From: Acidobacteriaceae bacterium
GTDB taxonomy: Bacteria; Acidobacteriota; Terriglobia; Terriglobales; Acidobacteriaceae
Length of the DNA stretch: 44,540 nt
Reading direction: 5' to 3'
Assembly: GCA_003151155.1 (NCBI GenBank)
Contig: PLWX01000149.1
Coordinates: 1 to 44,540, forward strand
The notes beneath the pieces are model-generated. The model had not been told where the DNA came from. It did no database searches and saw only the letters and a list, made by a program, of their open reading frames with translations. The number at the start of each line of letters is the position of its first letter. Within the stretch, counting starts at the first letter, position 1. The position numbers were made by a program, and so were the translations under genes. Shown here in pieces: positions 42,067 to 44,540 of the stretch.

Positions 42067-43362
42067 GTGGCCGACCACGCAGTTCAATTGATTGAGACCC
42101 GCACACCGCCGCAGGCGAAGCGTCCGTTCTACAAGGTGATGTGGGTGCAGATCCTGTTTGCGATTGCGCTCGGGGTAGTTCTCGGGCACTTTCGGCCTAC
42201 CACTGCCATCGCGATGAAGCCGCTGGGTGACGCATTCATACGGCTCATCACGATGGTAGTGACGTTGATCATCTTTTGCACGGTGGTGAGCGGGATAGCG
42301 GGACTGCAAGACCTGAAAAAAGTTGGGCGCGTGGGCGGCAAGGCGATGCTGTACTTCGAGATCGTCTCGACGCTCGCGCTGTTCATTGGGTTGGCGGTGG
42401 GGAATATCGTTAAGCCGGGAAACGGCTTCAATGCAAACCCGGCCACGCTCGATGCCAAATCGGTCTCGGATTATGCGGGACAGGCGAAGGCGCAGAGCGT
42501 GACCGAGTTCCTGCTGCACATCATTCCGACAACGATGGTGGACGCGTTCGCCAAGGGCGACATCCTGCAAGTGCTGCTGGTGTCGATCTTGTTTGGGGCG
42601 GCGTTGTCGATGATGGGGCCGAGGTGTAAGCCGCTGATCGATCTGTTCGATGCACTCTCGCACGCGGTGTTCGGGATTGTGAATATCGTAATGCTGGCGG
42701 CGCCGATCGGCGCGTTCGGTGCGATGGCGTTCACCGTCGGCAAGTATGGCGTTGCCTCGCTCGGGCCGCTGGTCAAACTGATCGGCACGTTCTACCTGAC
42801 GTCAATCCTCTTCGTCATCTTGATACTGGGCGCGATTGCCCTGGCATTCGGGTTCAGCATCTTCAAATTTCTGCTCTATATCAAGGAAGAGATCCTCGTC
42901 GTGCTGGGCACGAGTTCGTCCGACACTGCATTGCCGTCGCTGATGGAAAAGATGAACCGGCTGGGGTGTTCGAAGTCATTGGTGGGACTGGTGGTTCCGA
43001 CCGGGTACATCTTTAATACGGATGGCACCGGAATTTACATGACGATGGCGGCGTTGTTCGTGGCGCAGGCGACGAACACCCACCTCACGCTCATGCAGCA
43101 ATTCACGATCGTGGCGGTAGCGACGCTGACATCGAAGGGGGCGAGCGGAGTGCAAGGGGCGTCGTTTATTGCGCTGGTGGGAACGTTGCTGGTAGTGCCG
43201 ACGATCCCGGTCGCGGGGATGGCGCTGATTCTCGGGATTGATCGCTTCATGAGCGGGGCACGAGCGCTGGTCAACATGATTGGCAACGGGGTTGCGACCG
43301 TGGTGGTGGCGCGATGGGAGGGCGAGTTGGATCGCGATCGGCTAAAAGAAACTCTCGCCTGA
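42067..43362 (+). CDS. dctA: C4-dicarboxylate:cation symporter (DctA type)
   Basis: Inner-membrane transporter of 431 residues of the dicarboxylate/amino acid:cation symporter family. Family signatures are [15 protein letters not shown] TM2 ([19 protein letters not shown]), the serine-rich re-entrant loop [52 protein letters not shown] and [18 protein letters not shown]. The last motif and the C-terminal [10 protein letters not shown] are closer to DctA than to glutamate transporters. GTG start with AGGAG 6 bases upstream, 34 bases after the hydrolase gene. Probably imports a C4-dicarboxylate or the carboxylate product of the hydrolase. Confidence 0.88.
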   Translation: MADHAVQLIETRTPPQAKRPFYKVMWVQILFAIALGVVLGHFRPTTAIAMKPLGDAFIRLITMVVTLIIFCTVVSGIAGLQDLKKVGRVGGKAMLYFEIVSTLALFIGLAVGNIVKPGNGFNANPATLDAKSVSDYAGQAKAQSVTEFLLHIIPTTMVDAFAKGDILQVLLVSILFGAALSMMGPRCKPLIDLFDALSHAVFGIVNIVMLAAPIGAFGAMAFTVGKYGVASLGPLVKLIGTFYLTSILFVILILGAIALAFGFSIFKFLLYIKEEILVVLGTSSSDTALPSLMEKMNRLGCSKSLVGLVVPTGYIFNTDGTGIYMTMAALFVAQATNTHLTLMQQFTIVAVATLTSKGASGVQGASFIALVGTLLVVPTIPVAGMALILGIDRFMSGARALVNMIGNGVATVVVARWEGELDRDRLKETLA

Positions 43363-43795
43363 CAATTTCAAATATCACGGTCAAATGGGAGCGCGTCTGA
43401 ATGGGATTGGGCGCAATGCCAGTCGCACCGGTCAAAACCGCTATTCTCCTCGAGTGTTGCCGCGAAGGCGCGTGTTGATGATCATCTTGCCGATGAACGG
43501 CCTTTCTTCAGATCTCCGAAATCGTTCTAAACATGGCCGTTTTGGGTGCACTATGCGCGTTGGTTAAGGGGGCAAAGCCGTACACTTGCATTCCCGAGCT
43601 TACGAGCGTCAGGCGATCTTTTACGGTCCAGTGAGCCGTTCGGAACAGATGCGCCACCTGAAATGTTCTAACTTCTTAATAGATAGATAGCTTCAGTGTT
43701 CCCCTCCGGGGTGGCAGTGTCCGCAATCAAGGCTGAAGACACGGGCAACACGAAGCGAAGTCGGAACATGGACGATTCGGAGAGTGCATAAGCGG
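43363..43795. other. Spacer without a recognisable gene
   Basis: Open frames here are short and lack ribosome sites or known motifs. The only structures noticed are an ATAGATAGATAG run near 43680-43690 and a short CCCC-TC-CGGGG hairpin near 43701-43712. An in-frame TAG near 43689 closes the reading frame upstream of the sensor gene that follows. Confidence 0.45.
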
Positions 43796-44540
43796 ATGAA
43801 CCGGCCACACGTGTGCGACATAGCGGAACCGGCCGGCCTGGTGATTGCTCGACGGATATGCTTGGGTGGTGGGATCTTCTCCACGATAGTCGGAGGCCTC
43901 GGGCTCGCCGGATGGCTGTTCAACATCGTAGTGTTCCGGAGCCTCGTTCCAGGACTGCCGGTCATCAAGGCCAACACCACTATCGTCTTATTACTCATTG
44001 GCATTTACCTGCTGTTATGCCGCGAACCAGTATCTTCCAAGCGGCTGTTGTTGGGACGGATGGTGTCTTGGGCGGCGACGATACTAGCCGGGACCACATT
44101 CTTGGAATATGCATTGCGCACGAACCTCGGTGTGGATCAGATGTTCTTCCGCGATTGGGGAGTTCGAGCGGGGCCTAATCCGGGGCGAATGGCACCAATC
44201 ACAGCGCTGAGCCTGACGTTACTCGGCACGGCAATTCTTCTTCGCGACCGCAAGCGGAGCCCTTTCCGCGAGGTCGCTGAAGCCCTAACCATATTCGCGG
44301 GAAGCATCGGCCTGGTGGCTACTGCCGGCTACCTGTATTCGGGCCGTGTCGCTGTACAAAATCGCGTCAGAGACGAGCATGGCCCTGCCAACATCACTTG
44401 CGATCGTGGGCGCGGCGCTCGGAATGCTATGCTCCCGGCCGCAAACCGGCTTAATGGAGGTTGTGTGGTCTGCCGGCCGAGGCGGCGAGATGGCCCGGCG
44501 CCTCCTTCCGATTGGACTCTTCGCGCCGATCACTCTCGGA
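43796..44540 (+). pseudogene. Partial multi-span membrane sensor (histidine-kinase-type N-terminus), frameshifted, running off the window
   Basis: The frame from the ATG at 43796 (GGAGAG about 11 bases upstream) encodes membrane spans GGGIFSTIVGGLGLAGWLF, NTTIVLLLIGIYLLLC, ATILAGTTFLEYAL, ITALSLTLLGTAILL and LTIFAGSIGLVATAGYLYS. It has the conserved LEYALRTNLGVDQMFF and PGRMAPITAL motifs of the integral membrane module found ahead of PAS/histidine-kinase domains. After GYLYSGR, near 44345, the family sequence continues only in another frame: SLYKIASETSMALPTS, then LGMLCSRPQTGLMEVV and GEMARRLLPIGLFAP up to the last base. A single extra base within about 44338-44353 explains this. It is either a true pseudogene or a sequencing error; the signalling domains lie beyond the window. 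Confidence 0.65.

Noticed and set aside
43813..44178. 121-residue frame near the right edge
   Set aside because: Another frame over the same bases encodes clear membrane spans and conserved sensor motifs, so this one is a shadow.
1..44540. CRISPR array, tRNA, rRNA or intact insertion sequence
   Set aside because: No regularly spaced repeats, cloverleaf-like segments, rRNA signatures or transposase genes were seen.

Overview
The window reads as chromosomal DNA of an acidobacterium, probably Terriglobia (Koribacter/Terriglobus-like). The evidence is two very large Oar-type TonB-dependent receptors with an N-terminal carboxypeptidase-regulatory-like domain, moderately high GC, tightly packed short operons, and hairpin repeats of the acidobacterial type. 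No rRNA, tRNA, CRISPR array or intact mobile element was seen. The content is almost wholly carbohydrate and organic-acid catabolism.

Left part (1-7.0 kb): a gene-free stretch with stem-loop and direct repeats, then an outer-membrane receptor closed by a strong terminator, a long class I mannose-6-phosphate isomerase with an extra N-terminal domain, and a secreted esterase.

Middle part I (7.0-18.4 kb): a six-gene minus-strand operon (lactonase, enolase-superfamily dehydratase, secreted GH38-like glycosidase, two SDR dehydrogenases, mutarotase-like protein). It is divergent from an FAH-family hydrolase, a GntR regulator and a secreted beta-propeller protein. Together these supply every step type of a non-phosphorylative diketo-hydrolase sugar route (mutarotation, oxidation, lactone opening, dehydration, second oxidation, C-C cleavage). 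The substrate cannot be read from the sequence.

Middle part II (18.4-28.7 kb): esterase and ROK kinase, divergent from two overlapping cupin-type phosphoglucose isomerases; an MFS sugar porter, divergent from a Tat-exported six-hairpin glycosidase; a DeoR regulator, divergent from a second Tat-exported six-hairpin glycosidase. The intergenic regions carry repeats that look like operators. This behaves as a polysaccharide-utilisation region with its own sugar-phosphate entry steps.

Right part (29.3-43.4 kb): a minus-strand series (aldehyde dehydrogenase, FadR-type GntR, 3-hydroxyisobutyrate-dehydrogenase-like reductase, 2-oxo acid dehydrogenase E1 alpha and beta, M24 peptidase-like protein, E2, no E3), divergent from a second receptor, a FrsA-like hydrolase and a DctA-type transporter. 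A 29-bp element with only three mismatches lies upstream of both the GntR gene and the receptor gene, and a third, palindromic FadR-type site lies between the receptor and aldehyde dehydrogenase genes. This suggests one regulon for uptake and oxidation of an unidentified organic compound.

Right edge: from 43,796 a multi-membrane-span sensor gene runs off the window. It has an apparent single-base frameshift near 44,345.
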